Part shown: piece by piece, positions 21,400-64,000 of the stretch
Layout: every line of letters begins with the position of its first letter
Numbering within the stretch: position 1 is the first letter of the stretch
Source: Trissonchulus latispiculum
Taxonomy: Eukaryota; Nematoda; Enoplea; Enoplida; Ironidae
Length of the DNA: 64,000 nt
Assembly: GCA_030248195.1 (NCBI GenBank)
Contig: JASAND010030477.1
Coordinates: forward strand, 1-64,000
Reading direction: 5' to 3'
The notes under the pieces: model-generated
Databases searched by the model: none
Seen by the model: only the letters and a program-made list of their open reading frames with translations
Told to the model about the DNA's origin: nothing
Position numbers and translations under genes: made by a program

Positions 21400-22140
21400 C
21401 ACAATGAGCTTACTGCCGAAACCGCCGGAAGTGACCACTGGCCAGCAGGCTCAAGTGGTTCCTCGCCCAGATTCAAAGTTGGGAAAACTCACTGACCCCA
21501 CCAGGGTATTTTTAGGGTTTTTTCCGGGGGGAAGACCAAAATCCCTGGGGGGACGATTTCGGGGGGAAAGGCATTTTCGGGGGGAAGGTCAATTTCGGGG
21601 GGGACCCCCCGCCCCCCCTGTAAAAAATACCCTGCCCCACCCTCCATTTTCTTTTGTCACTATAAACAGCGTTTCTTCGGCGTTTTCATTAGTAAATCGA
21701 CCATTCTTGTTTCAGTGGGCATATTGTCGAAACCGATGGAAATGACCAGTTGTCCCTACGGTCTATAGGACCTACTGACCCGTGGTCACACCCCCTAAAA
21801 CAGCGTTTTTCGGCATTTTGGCTGGAGGGCATATTATAGTAAATCGACTGCGCTTATTTCAATCCGCATATTCCGAAACTAATGGAAATGACTAGTAGTC
21901 ACTACAGTCTATGGGGCCTATTTACCACAGGTCAAACACACAACAACGTTTTTGGGCATTTTGGTTGGAGGAATATATAGTTAATCATGTGCCCTCGTTT
22001 CAATGGCCATATTGCCGGTGAAAGTGACCAGTGGTCACCACGGTCTATTGGGTCTTGACCACTGGTCAAACCCCGTACAACACCGTTTGGGTTGGGGCAT
22101 GTATAGTAAATCGACTATGCTCGTTGCCGAAACCGATTTT
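21400..22140. repeat. About 145-bp satellite-like units, diverged
   Basis: Recurrent words are GAAGTGACCACTGG, TAGTAAATCGACT and the GTTTTTCGGCATTTTGG type. They are the reverse complement of the 35640-36700 array. Units are more diverged here, and a 133-bp TIR element (21502-21634) is inserted. Confidence 0.75.
21502..21634. mobile_element. 133-bp CAGGGTATTTTT MITE, 6-bp target duplication
   Basis: Ends CAGGGTATTTTT and AAAAAATACCCTG, with CCCCAC at 21496-21501 and 21635-21640. The smallest complete member of this family in the window. Confidence 0.85.
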
Positions 22141-22408
22141 TCTCTTGATTTTGCAACCTCACCATCACCCATATTACTTTTCATACTTGAGAGGAGCATT
22201 TTTATTTCTTGCATATACGTAGAATATTTATTTTTTGCGTAAAATGCTTAAATGCTGCGTATTATCGCAGTAGACCTTAAAAATACTTAGCCAAAACAAA
22301 ATACAAACATCTCATCAAAATACGAAGCTGAAAAATCCGGCAGTTGTAATTTCTACAGTGCTTTAAATTAATTTCTTGAGATTTGTGCCGTGATGGCCGA
22401 GTGGTAAG

Positions 22409-22787
22409 CATCGGATGATGTGGGAGGGAATGGGGGGGGTGGGGTGCTGACCCCCCCCAGACCGACAAAAAAGGGTAGGGTAGACCCCTCAGCGAAAATG
22501 AAAAAAGGGCAGACCCTCACGTCCAGAAAGGCAAAAAGGGTAGACCCCTCAGCGATTTTCACTGAAAATTTGTAATATTTTCGCAAATTTTAGCGATTTT
22601 TTCGAAAACTTTCTGAAAAATCGCTAAAAATTGCCATTTTTTGCTAATTTTTGGTCAAAAACCTTAAAAATTCTGAATTTTTGCTAATTTCGGAGCAGAC
22701 CCCCTTAACATTTTGGATTTTTTCAGGGGTAGACCCCTCGCCGAGGTCGGGGTAGACCCCCAGAATCGGACCCCGTGTTAATGTATG
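22409..22787. mobile_element. 379-bp insertion in the SINE head
   Basis: GTGGTAAG flanks it at 22401-22408 and 22788-22795, an 8-bp duplication within box A of the SINE. The interior repeats AGGGTAGACCCCTC. Terminal inverted repeats are weak (CAT only). The intact SINE copy at 54640 serves as the empty site. Confidence 0.65.
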
Positions 22788-23122
22788 GTGGTAAGGCGTT
22801 CGAATGAAGATCTTACGGTCCTAGGTTCGAATCCCCGCTGCCACAAGGCTTTCGCAAATCCCCTTGAGCAAGAGACTAAGTCTTTATCGGTTCGCTGTGG
22901 GCTCCAGCCAACCCAGCTGGCTGTCCTTAACTGGTCGGTAAATGGGTACCAATGCGATGGGAAGGTAACAGGAGTCTGTGTTCTGGCGTAGTGCCTGATG
23001 AAGGGCTGACCCCCCTCCACAGATGTAGTCAGCATTAGAGTTGTCGCTCCTGGCTTCGGGCTGTGAATCCGGAGATAAGCACCGGCACCCTATAACCTTC
23101 TGTAGGTTGGAGTGCTCTTCAG

Positions 23123-23522
23123 GGGGCCCGTTGCATAAAAGTGATTAGTTGATTAGTGATTAGTGATTAGTTGACTAGTGTAGCAGTTTTTCGAGGACAA
23201 CAACCAACGCTACAATTGGGATACGACAATAATTTATATGTCATTTTGAAGTACTTTGAACGTTCTAATAACGTCTAAATTAAGTTACAACTTAAATTGT
23301 AGTGATGGCAGCGTAAAAAGTAAAGAAATTGCGATTGAGTTAAAGTTTCTTCTTTGACTGAATGAGGCAGTGAGCACAATTTAAATATTTTATGATTTTT
23401 GGATAAAGGACTTTAACAGCTGCTATATGGCACCAAAAACTCCAAAAACGGAGGACTGCAGCAAAAGTTTTCCTTCAAAAACTGCTACACTAATCAACTA
23501 ATCACTTTTATGCAACAGGCCC
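23123..23522. mobile_element. 400-bp TIR element in the SINE tail
   Basis: Ends GGGGCCCGTTGCATAAAAGT and its inverted partner ending GCAACAGGCCC, with about 35 bp of inverted match continuing into GATTAGTTGATTAG repeats. CAG flanks both sides (3 bp). A 3-bp duplication and GGGCC ends recall PIF/Harbinger, but that is tentative. Confidence 0.7.
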
Positions 23523-23560
23523 CAGAGGTCACTTTACCTTGACCTTTTTAATTCCTTAAG

Positions 23561-24819
23561 ACAATTTGCCGTAGTTTGAGTTGAGCTCTGGCTTTTTCTG
23601 CTTGCCGTTCCATTCTACATTGGTCGTTCAGTCTGCAGTGTAATCACACGCATATATATATACTTAGTTACAGACTAAAACAGACGTTGTTTTTGTGCAA
23701 AGCAGCGAAGAAAAATTTTTGTCTCTGATTTTGCTGAATAGTTGCACATAAGGGTATAAGGGTTCTCTAGGTCGCAGAACAACAATCTGAAGTCCGAAGA
23801 AATATGCTCACATCTCGTAAAACCTTAGCTTATGCAGGGCTAACAAAAAGCTGAATTCAGATTAGTGTTCTGCGACCTAGAAATTATATGTGTGCAACTT
23901 ATCATCACAATTGAGGACAAAAATGTTTCAGTTCCCCCTGGAGGAGCCTATACATATACCAAAGTTTAACCCGATTGGTCAAATTTTGAAACTTTTAGCA
24001 CTGGGGAGATAATCGTAACGACAAAATAGGCAGGTTTAGTGATCGAAAAGCAAAAATTGAATAGCGAAGTCGGAGAAGTAAAAAAATTGGCTGTAATTTT
24101 GGCACCCTCTGGTTTGGGAGGCAGTTTGTGTAGGGGAATTTCGTTTATAGGGTCCCACCCACCTCACCTCACTAAGCTTAAAAGCAGATCCAGCGGAGAC
24201 GCTTGACCTCCAGCAAAAAGAATCTCCGTTCCATTTTTCGTTTACTTTTTGCTTACTCTTCAAAGGGACACTAATTCAGAAATGTTTGGATGGGCCTCTA
24301 GCAAGTCTGTTGAGTTTTCTGTACGATCCCTCCTTAGAAATGATTACTGTTTTCTGACTCCACTCCTGTTTTCATAATACTTATATAATTCCATATTTGA
24401 CGGAGAATCGAGGATTGATGTCGCTGAACCACCCCAGCACTGTAAGAAAAACCAGGGACGGTGTCCCCTTTCGGTTCCCCTATACTTTCGCCCCCTTTCC
24501 AGTTTTCGTTATGCTCCCATTCACATTCTTGTCTCCCGGAAGTGTCAAATTCAAGCTGCCTAGGTCAAATTTTCAAAACCTTTCTCAAGTTAACCAGTTT
24601 TTAGACCTTGTTTAAAACAGCAGTTGTTTAGCATGTTACGTTAAAAATACTAACTATTCGCTGAAATTTTCAGTATAATTTGCACCTTGGAATCCCCACC
24701 ACTTCCCGCATTTCAAAACTCTAAAAATGGCAGCATATCCTTTATGCTTCTGCTTGCTTCTTTATATTCCCCATCCACTATATGTATTAGGTATTAGCTT
24801 TCTTTTTCTTCTATTTTAG
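23561..24819. other. Region upstream of the first CDK exon
   Basis: No ORF with recognisable content. The acceptor tract TTCTTCTATTTTAG at 24806-24819 implies a non-coding upstream exon somewhere to the left. I cannot place the promoter. Confidence 0.4.
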
Positions 24820-24834
24820 ATCTCCAAAGTAAAG

Positions 24835-56882
<32,048 letters not shown>

Positions 56883-57085
56883 TTCAAATTCAGTGTGGTG
56901 TCGTCCTCCTTTCTTCCACTTCCTTGCCAGTTATAAATATCATGGAATCTTATTTCCTGCCTCTCACAATTGTATTTAATACTGTGTTAATATTGAATGG
57001 ATCCAGGTCAGCTTAATTACATATTTGAATGTTAGAATTGTCCTAATTAGTAGTTAAATAGACAAGAGTGCATAATGATGAGAAC
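56883..57085. other. 3-prime flank of the CDK gene
   Basis: Probable 3-prime untranslated sequence, but no canonical AATAAA signal is visible before the next repeat begins. Confidence 0.4.
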
Positions 57086-57777
57086 CAGAGATGTCACCGG
57101 GTCAGTTCGGGTCACTATATTGGCCGGATCACTCGGGCTAGGAGCTCTGACCAAGTCTTGACCCGGTATTTTTGGTTGGGAGGGAATTTTTAACTGTTAA
57201 AGAATATGTTTCAGAATTTTTACGTTTTTACAACCTGAAAACTTTAATATATAGTTCATAAAGTAGCAATGGACTAAATATAGTCTGAACTTATTCGTTC
57301 ATTTTTGTTGTATGGTTGTCGCTGTACTGTCGTCATAATATTTGTACTTCCCTATCAAGCTTAAATCTAGTTTTGAAGCAATGATTTCGTTGGATTTTAA
57401 CTAGAAAAATGAAAATTAGTGCATGGGCCTGAGAGTGCAAAATCTTTATTTTAAAATCTAAGATTTTCCATGCTCCATTGAATGTAGATGATTCTTCACA
57501 GCTGCTATCGTTTTCTTGGAGAGGAGGAGGAGTAGGGGGTCAGACTGTGTGGATTTCAAATTCGGGTAAGTACGAAAATCTCAGCAAAGTTTCACATTTG
57601 CATTTTTTCTAATTGCTATGACTTACTATCTTTAGGGACTAGTGGATTTCGGTTTTATTTATCTGTAGTATATATTGCCTGAATCCTAGCCATAAGGGAG
57701 AATCATTCTAAAGCATCTTCGCTGAGTGAAAACCTCAGCCATGCAACCAAATTAAAAAATTTTACCACTGTAATAAT

Positions 57778-58090
57778 TAGGGATGCACCGGGGCCTGGCC
57801 CCGGCCCCGGCCCCGGCCCCGGTAGTCAGGCACCGGTCCCGACCGAGGCCAACAATTAGCAAAATTTTGTAACTTTTTGACATTTTTAACCAAAATTTTG
57901 AAATTTCTAAAGTCAAAAAGTACTCTACCTTGTTTGTTGTCCCACCAATTAAAATGAAAACAACGATGGTAACGTTTGTATATCGTAAATTATTGCAAAA
58001 TTTGAATTTTCAAGAAAATTTTTGAAAAGTTTCGATTTGGACCCTCAATTTCCAGGCCCCGGCCCCGGCCCCGGCCCCGGTGCATCTCTA
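57778..58090. mobile_element. hAT MITE with GGCCCC arrays, duplication GTAATAAT
   Basis: GTAATAAT at 57770-57777 and 58091-58098. Ends TAGGGATGCACCGGGGCC and GGCCCCGGTGCATCTCTA. CCCCGG hexamers at both ends. TAGGGATGCACCG is a common hAT terminus. 313 bp. Confidence 0.93.
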
Positions 58091-58310
58091 GTAATAATAG
58101 AATGCAAACGTGCCTACGTTTAGATGATGTGCTGAACTTTGTCAAAGTATTTTGTTCCAAACTGATTCAACAAGTTATGTAGTTCAGTTCATAAGTGCGA
58201 GTGCAAGCAAAACCATGAAAATCAGTTTTGATCCGGCTTAATACTTGCAATATTTACTTTCCCAAGTTACTTTAAAGAAAGCGAAAATTTTGTCCAACTT
58301 CTTATTTTAG

Positions 58311-58418
58311 ATGCCAAAAATGTCTAAAAACTTTTTAATCCGATCAATGCCAAAAATGTCTAAAAACTTTTTAATCCGATCAATGCCAAAAATGTCTAAA
58401 AACTTTTTAGTCCAATCA
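58311..58418. repeat. 36-bp tandem repeat, three copies
   Basis: ATGCCAAAAATGTCTAAAAA begins each copy at 58311, 58347 and 58383. The first two are identical, the third has small changes. It is inside 57086-58536. Confidence 0.95.
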
Positions 58419-58544
58419 AAGAACACCCACACAAACTAATAAAAGAATTTTTTAATTTTTCCAAGCTTAAACCTGAATTTTCAAAAATACCGGTTCACCG
58501 TGTCAGTAAATAGTGACTGGGTTTCATCTCTCTCTGATAAGAAC

Positions 58545-60015
58545 ATCTGTTAGGTCGCCCAGAGGGGAGAAGGTATATAAAATATTCAGAAAACGAAACG
58601 CAAACACTCAAATTTTAAACATTTTCCAATTTCAATTGTTTTTAATTCCAAACTTAGGATGTACAAGGTAACGAAAATACAAAATGGCAAAATTCAGCAA
58701 AATTTTGAATTTGTTTGGCAATTATTAAAAGTTTTGCAGTGTAGAAAGACAATTAATTTGTTAAAAAGATTTTACTTTCTTGCTGCTTGTTATTACTATT
58801 TGGTACGTCCTTAGTTTGGAATTAAAAAAATTGTAATTGAGAAATGTTATAAATTTGAGTCTTTGCCGTTTCGTTTTCTGAACAGTTTGCGCGACTAATC
58901 GACTCGCTAGACTCCTTAATATTTGCTGCATTAGACTGTCAGTATCAGCGTCAGAATACTAGTCTCTAAGTCTCTGTCTTTAGGTCTCTGTCTTTAAGTC
59001 TCTGTCTCTGGCCGGTTCATACTTCATACCTGTCTCTGTCCTTTTGTCCTTTTGTCTCTAAGCTGTCCTTAGGAATCTCTAAGCGAAGTTGAACAAAGCT
59101 CAACTTTTCTGCCTGTCCTTAAGAGACAGCCAATCAGAATACCGAATGAAATCACGTGATCAGTCTGTTACGTTGAATAGCTAAACGTTACGTGAACGTT
59201 ACGTTACGTTACGTTACGTGAATAAACGTTACGTTTAAAGTAGCTGCTTCTATATCCAATTTCGAAGTCGGTTTTCCACATATATAACGTTAGCTGTTAA
59301 CAGGACAATATAAATAATATTGTGTTGTTCCATTTTAAAAATTTCTGTTCGTTTTATTAGCATCTCCATCGTTATGTTGGAATATTAAGTTGGGGTGGGG
59401 GCGACGGCGGCTTTAGATCTGGATCGGGGAAGGGGGCGGTGAACCTGCCTAGAACAGTGAAGATTTCTTATCTTTCGATATAAAAAATGGAGACAGCAAG
59501 TCAAGTCACAATAAGTAGACCGTTCATTAAACCATTGATAAAAGTGTAGTCATGTAAACCGGTCTAATACAGAACACAGCTAAGGTTTGACGGAGAGTCG
59601 CAAGGTTGACGCAGAACGTCAGAACCTGGAATAAAGCTTAATATAAGTTGTGCTGGTAATGTCGTTTGTATGTTGCTTTTTATTTTTAGTATATCCCTCG
59701 TGGAGTTCCAAGTCAATCGGTTGATAAGAATCTCGGTGTCTGTTTTACTAAATTTTGTGATAAACATTATGGTCTGTTATTCTGGTCACATTTTATTAAA
59801 TTATGTGTTTTATTTCTTGATAACAAATAGAGGGACAGGGGATAACACAGTACGGGACCGGACGTGTGTCTCCTTAGCGAACCAAGTCTGATCCAGTGCT
59901 AGAACTGTTTGATCCCAATTTGCTGTATCAGAGTCACCGACGAATATACTTTCCTGGACGCAGCTTTAAATTGTGCCAAATGGTTGAAAAAAATTGAATT
60001 TTTGTATATGCAGGA
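58545..60015. other. No gene recognised
   Basis: Contains GTCTCTGTCTTTA repeats (58970-59030) and a short (ACGTT)n run (59185-59235). Nothing coding is supported. Confidence 0.5.
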
Positions 60016-60850
60016 TGTAGGGTTGCACCGTTAGCGAAATTGCGGGACCGGGGCCTTCCGAGACTGCGGGGCCTGCCTGGCAGAGATGGAACCGGGTCAG
60101 TTCGGGTCACTTTTTGGACCGGGTCACCGGGGCAAGAGCTTCGACCCGGTCTTGACCCGGTTTCCTGAATTTACCACAAATTTGAAATTTTTGGCTTAAC
60201 ATGCTAAAACTTTAACTTAAATTTTTGTTCGATGTGCAGTATTAATTTGCTTTTTTCTTATATTTACTCTTCAGCATTTTCGCAGCTTGAGGTTATTTGA
60301 ATCTGTCTGTATCTGGCAGACTATTGTTTAGCTTTATCAGATTCATGATTATTGTATAAATCTATTTAGTACCATGTGTTTTGCAGATTATTTTCGCAAC
60401 CAACGTAGATGATTGCGCAATATAAAATAATAACCAATTTTTTTAAAGTTCTCCTTGGTTTTGGACTACACTTTTTACACTTTCCACCACGGATTGATTT
60501 CCCAAAATTTCTCAGACGAATAAATTATTGGTTTTGTCAACTCATTTCTGTATTAATTAAAAATGCTACAGACTTATTAAATATATACTTCTTTGAAAAT
60601 CTAGAGCAAACATAGGTATGTCACAGTTATTCTTTTTGGGGTGGTGCGTGATGGAACATGGAAGCGAAAAATGTAGCGTTCTTAGGCAATCGCAAATTTT
60701 TTGCAGATTTTGGAATTTTCTGGAAAACCGGGTCACCGGGTCAAGCCGAAGTGACCCGGTTCCATCACTGCGCCCGGGCTCCGGCCATAGGCCCTGGCCC
60801 CGTCACGCGGCCCCGGCGACCCCAACGGCCCCATTCTCCATTTAACAGTC
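60016..60850. repeat. Remnant of a CCCCGG hAT-like element around 60081-60770
   Basis: The left TAGGGTTGCACCG (60021) with GGGACCGGGGCC resembles 57778-58090. GC-rich GGCCCCGGCGACCCC lies right of the inner element. The right end is not clear. Confidence 0.45.
60081..60770. mobile_element. hAT-like element with CCGGGTCA motifs
   Basis: Ends CAGAGATGGAACCGGGTCAG and GTGACCCGGTTCCATCACTG. Several CCGGGTCA words lie at each side. The flanks match only 5 of 8, so the duplication is not clear. 690 bp; relative of 57086-58536. Confidence 0.75.
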
Positions 60851-61077
60851 TTTTGCTTACCCCTGTGCAAGTGTATTGCACTATACCATTGTACTGGCAG
60901 TCGTAATGCTTCGTTTGGATACCGATTTTTAAAAATTTATTTCTGCTGAAGCAGGAATATATAAAATGAAAATTAGTATGTCTAGTTCATTGTGAGCTAT
61001 GTCTCTATTCAAAAGTCCAATAGGCACAGGCACAGCTCAGATAAGATTTTTTGAGCCCAAATATGTAAATTAAGTTT

Positions 61078-61115
61078 ATTGTATTCTATTCTATTCTATT
61101 CTATTCTATTCTATT
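61078..61115. repeat. (ATTCT)n microsatellite
   Basis: Seven ATTCT units. On the minus strand it forms the AGAAT tail right after the LINE end, so it is probably the 3-prime tail of that element. Confidence 0.85.
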
Positions 61116-61210
61116 TATTCCAACCAATCAGCACGTTAATGAATTGCAACCTGATATGAAAGTACAAATAAACAACAGATTATATGACATAATTATAACA
61201 AAAACGCACA

Positions 61211-61430
61211 TTACCGTTGTTGGAAAGGAGTGAGGAGCGCCGATTCACCGGCTACTAATCCCCTACCCTTAACAAACCTCAAAAGTAAAACATTAGCGAG
61301 ACGGTTTTTGAATACTTCTACAGATTCAGCTATCACCACAAATGTATCCAGAGAATTCCAAATATGAACAACACGATTAACAAAAAAATATTTTCGAATA
61401 TCTACCCGACTTCTTTTAACTAATAGTTTG
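61211..61430 (-). pseudogene. C-terminal end of a non-LTR retrotransposon ORF2
   Basis: The minus strand reads SRVDIRKYFFVNRVVHIWNS, then AESVEVFKNRL and a stop at 61211-61213. This RxxFFxxRVVxxWNxL...FKxxL pattern is the usual C-terminus of CR1/Jockey-type reverse-transcriptase ORFs. A stop lies upstream at about 61428, so it is a decayed 5-prime-truncated fragment. Confidence 0.75.
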
Positions 61431-61549
61431 CACGGATGCCCTTATGTTATAAACTATTTAAAGCCTCCTCGCAGTCTTTGCCTGTTTGAAATCTAAGCGG
61501 TTGCGATTTTTGAGCACCAGTGCTGCACACAAGTGCATTAGGGGATTAG

Positions 61550-62806
61550 TAGTGATGTTTCAGTCACTGAAACTGAAACTGAAACTAGGTTTCAGTCTCT
61601 ACATGTTTCAGTTTCAGTCACTGAAACTGAAAGTATTTGGGAAAGTGGACTGAAACTGAAACTGAAAAGATTTAAGCTGTCCGACTGAAACTGAAACTGA
61701 AACTTTATTCGAAACTGAGCTGAAACTGGAACTGAAACTGAAACAATCCCAATTCTAGGACTGAAACTGAAACTGAAACCAGTATAACCTGAAACCATTT
61801 CAGTCTTAGCGTAAAACCTGAAGCTTTTCTTGTTCGCTGGAACTGAAACAGGTTTCAGTTCATGCTGAGACTGAAACTAGTTTCAGTCTCTGCGTAAGAA
61901 ACGTCATTTCAGTCTCTGCTTATGCTTAAGTTCCTTGAAAAGGCTATTGCAAATTTTCCCATAATAGTTTTTCTTGCGAAAGATTGAATATATGCGTCAA
62001 ATTTTAGCCATCATATTATATTAGATAGCAGTATTACCTACAGATCATTTACTGACAGCCTATCAGATAAAACTAAGAAGTTGTGTTACAGTATAATTGC
62101 TTTAGGCATATAGTTTTTAAAGCATACGTGGCTGTGGCACCTCTACAATATACGGCTTTAGGTGGAAACAAAGCATTCAGTTACAGCAATCAACCATTAT
62201 TTTCCTCAAAACAATTACATACACTTTGGAGAGATGTTATGCTTTGAAGCAAATCACCAAAGCTGTTTTAGATAATTAATTAAAAAGAAAGTCAAAGCAA
62301 GCAATTATTTCACAGCGGATCTTATATTTTATTTGTCTTTACTAAGAAAATGATTGTATAACCAAGGAATTGCAAGTAAAGTAGTATAAGATGAAGTTTT
62401 ATTTATAATTGGCATAGAAGCTTGGATATAAAAATAAGACTGCGCTTCAACAATTTTAAATACCAAATACATTTGGAAACTGAAATTTTAATTTTTTTTG
62501 CTATGACTTCCTTTAACTGAAACTATTTTAATACTCGGACTGAAACTGAAACTATTTTGCCTAGCCGACTGAAACTAAAACTGAAACTATTTTGCGTCAC
62601 TGACTGAAACTGAAACTGAAATTATTTTGGGATGACGACTGAAACTGAAACTAAAACTGAAATTATTTTGGGATGACGACTGAAAGTGAAACTGAAACTG
62701 AAATTATTTTTGGTATCCGACTGAAACTGAAACTGAAACTGAAAGTAGTTTAGGTTGCCGACTAAAACTGAAACTGAAACTAAAATGGGCTACTGAAACA
62801 ACACTA
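61550..62806. mobile_element. hAT-like element with ACTGAA arrays, duplication GGGATTAG
   Basis: GGGATTAG at 61542-61549 and 62807-62814. Ends TAGTGATGTTTCAGT and CTGAAACAACACTA. The hexamer ACTGAA (TTTCAG inverted) fills 61555-61925 and 62505-62800 in blocks of two to four with spacers. The interior is AT-rich without a transposase. Confidence 0.92.
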
Positions 62807-62814
62807 GGGATTAG

Positions 62815-63796
62815 GTAGGTTGCGCTTGACAGGCGAATCATGAAATGACAATAAATGTTTGCTTTCCCTATAATTTGGAACGAAGTACGTAAGAACATAG
62901 GTTCTATTGCTGAACCAAATACTGTACTTGTGCAACGTTATCATTTTCTATGCTAAGGGAAGGCAAGTCTAGCCTGCTGAGAAATCAGAAACGTTTACTT
63001 CAGAAAATTTCAGTTCGATATCGGAAGAATAACTAGTGGAAGGGCAAGTAAAATTGTAACGAAAACTGGAGGCTTGCAGCGTTTAGCCGAGCTTCGAACA
63101 GAAAGACAAGTTTTGCAGTTGAATAATAACGCTATAATCCCACTATTTAAAATTAGCTGGTTTGACAGTCCATCGGCATGATCACTTTACAGCAGTTATT
63201 TTTGGACAGGAATTGCTTCACTATTGCTTCACTGCGCTCTCCCATGGTGGAACCTCTTCACATCGTATCCCTTTTGAATACCAGGAATAGCTGTCTACTG
63301 CTTGACTAAAATATCCTCCGCTGATGAAGTTGAACTTTGAATTTCAGTTCATATCCATTCTTGTATTGTTTTGACATGCTGTTTTCACAGATTTAAGGTG
63401 AAAGTTTCGGTTTTTACATCTCTGTTTGCATTTTTGTTCGGTGTTTTGTTCGCATGATCAAAATAAGTCCACCACTAGTTATTCTCTGAGATTTGTTCAT
63501 ACATATCTTGAAGAATCATTCTGAATTGTATTTGTTATTGTCAGTGATGCGATTGATGTTTTATGACCAGTTTAAAATATAAAAGATTGGTATTGAATAG
63601 AGAGGTCACCTCGCACGTCACCTCATAAATAACCTTCTCAAGAATCGCTGAGCATTTGGTTCCAATTTTATTTGACAGAGATTTCTCATGAGATCCAATT
63701 CTGATATTAATTCGCTATTATCCCGTCATTTTATCTTTTCACAAGAGTGATAGAGTTTGGAACTTATTCTCGAAAAAATGCCACTAACTAAATTTA
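62815..63796. other. No gene recognised
   Basis: AT-rich unique-looking sequence without a supported ORF or repeat. Confidence 0.5.
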
Positions 63797-64000
63797 GGGG
63801 GACCAAATATTTCAATGAAACAATTATTCAGGGGGGAACAAATATTGCAACCTACAGGGGGGGGGCCAAATATTTCAAAGGGAACAAATATTTTGAGGAA
63901 CAAATATTTCAACCTATCGCTCCGAGGGAGGAACGAATATTTAGGGGGAACAAATATTTCAGCTTATAGGGGGAACAAATATTTGGGGGGACCAAATATT
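63797..64000. repeat. GGGGGAACAAATATTTC array running off the window
   Basis: At least eight GGGGGAACAAATATT or ACCAAATATTTC units with short spacers (CAACCTATAG). CAAATATTTC is partly palindromic. Only the start is visible. It may be the end of a further motif-array element. Confidence 0.7.

Larger units (their letters stand above)
22386..23560 (+). repeat. tRNA-derived SINE, split by two insertions
   Basis: The head resembles a tRNA with box A TGGCCGAGTGGTAAG and box B GGTTCGAATCC, followed by a body identical in order to 54640-55013 (CCCCTTGAGCAAG, GGGCTCCAGCCAACCCA, GGTCGGTAAATGGGTACC, CTTCGGGCTGTGAATCCGG). It is broken after box A by 22409-22787 and near its tail by 23123-23522. The ORFs across it are side effects. 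Confidence 0.85.
57086..58536. mobile_element. hAT-like element, CGGGTCA motifs, duplication ATRAGAAC
   Basis: ATGAGAAC (57078-57085) and ATAAGAAC (58537-58544) differ at one base. Ends CAGAGATGTCACCGGGTCAG and a right end of CCCAGTCAC type with CTCTCTG. It contains the MITE 57778-58090 and the 36-bp tandem repeat. Confidence 0.75.

Noticed and set aside
22778..23035. ORFs in the SINE, and the tRNA-like head as a tRNA gene
   Set aside because: The same spurious ORF occurs in the copy at 54569-54898; the tRNA-like part belongs to a SINE and has no closed acceptor stem.
58311..58418. Possible CRISPR array because of 36-bp direct repeats
   Set aside because: The copies are head to tail without spacers, and the genome is animal; a plain tandem repeat.
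60618..60906. ORFs with PGSGHRPWPRH-type sequence
   Set aside because: Cross the border of a GC-rich element; no start context, no domain.

Overview
This window is animal nuclear DNA, very rich in transposons. It has spliced GT-AG introns, a BEL/Pao LTR retrotransposon, a tRNA-derived SINE, a non-LTR retrotransposon end, and many short terminal-inverted-repeat (TIR) elements. The only host gene I can support is a PFTAIRE cyclin-dependent kinase (CDK14/CDK15 type), a family known from animals. A marine invertebrate, possibly a sponge, would fit, but the sequence alone does not settle the species.

Left part (1-10.6 kb) is a stack of nested insertions. A TIR element (1091-10571) with arrays of palindromic CGTGCAAATT motifs carries a broken minus-strand ORF resembling the C-terminal part of KRBA2-like/Ginger-type integrase proteins. 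A BEL/Pao retrotransposon (1617-9754) sits inside that ORF, with 215-bp LTRs differing at one base and a GAATT target duplication. The BEL pol gene is itself split by a 1.6-kb TIR element (5712-7332). At both junctions, removing the insert and one target copy restores the reading frame.

Middle-left (10.6-24.8 kb) has no recognisable gene. It holds tandem arrays with 163-bp, 147-bp and about 145-bp units, miniature TIR elements with 6- or 8-bp target duplications, and a SINE broken by two insertions.

Middle and right (24.8-56.9 kb) is one plus-strand gene. I could place 13 coding exons, with all phases agreeing, that encode about 713 residues: a 381-residue N-terminal exon followed by a complete CDK14/15-type kinase domain. 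Only 2.1 kb of about 32 kb is coding. The introns are largely built from TIR elements, two of them kb-scale foldback palindromes. One element landed across the exon 11 donor, and its target duplication copied the splice site.

The right end (56.9-64 kb) is again repeats: hAT-like elements nested in each other, a LINE 3-prime end on the minus strand, and a G-rich CAAATATTT array that runs off the window.

The most distinctive pattern is a set of hAT-like non-autonomous elements, many with exact 8-bp target duplications. Their subterminal regions are arrays of one short motif that differs from family to family: GACCGA, ACTGAA, GGGCCG, CCCCGG, CGGGTCA or TTTTTTCC.
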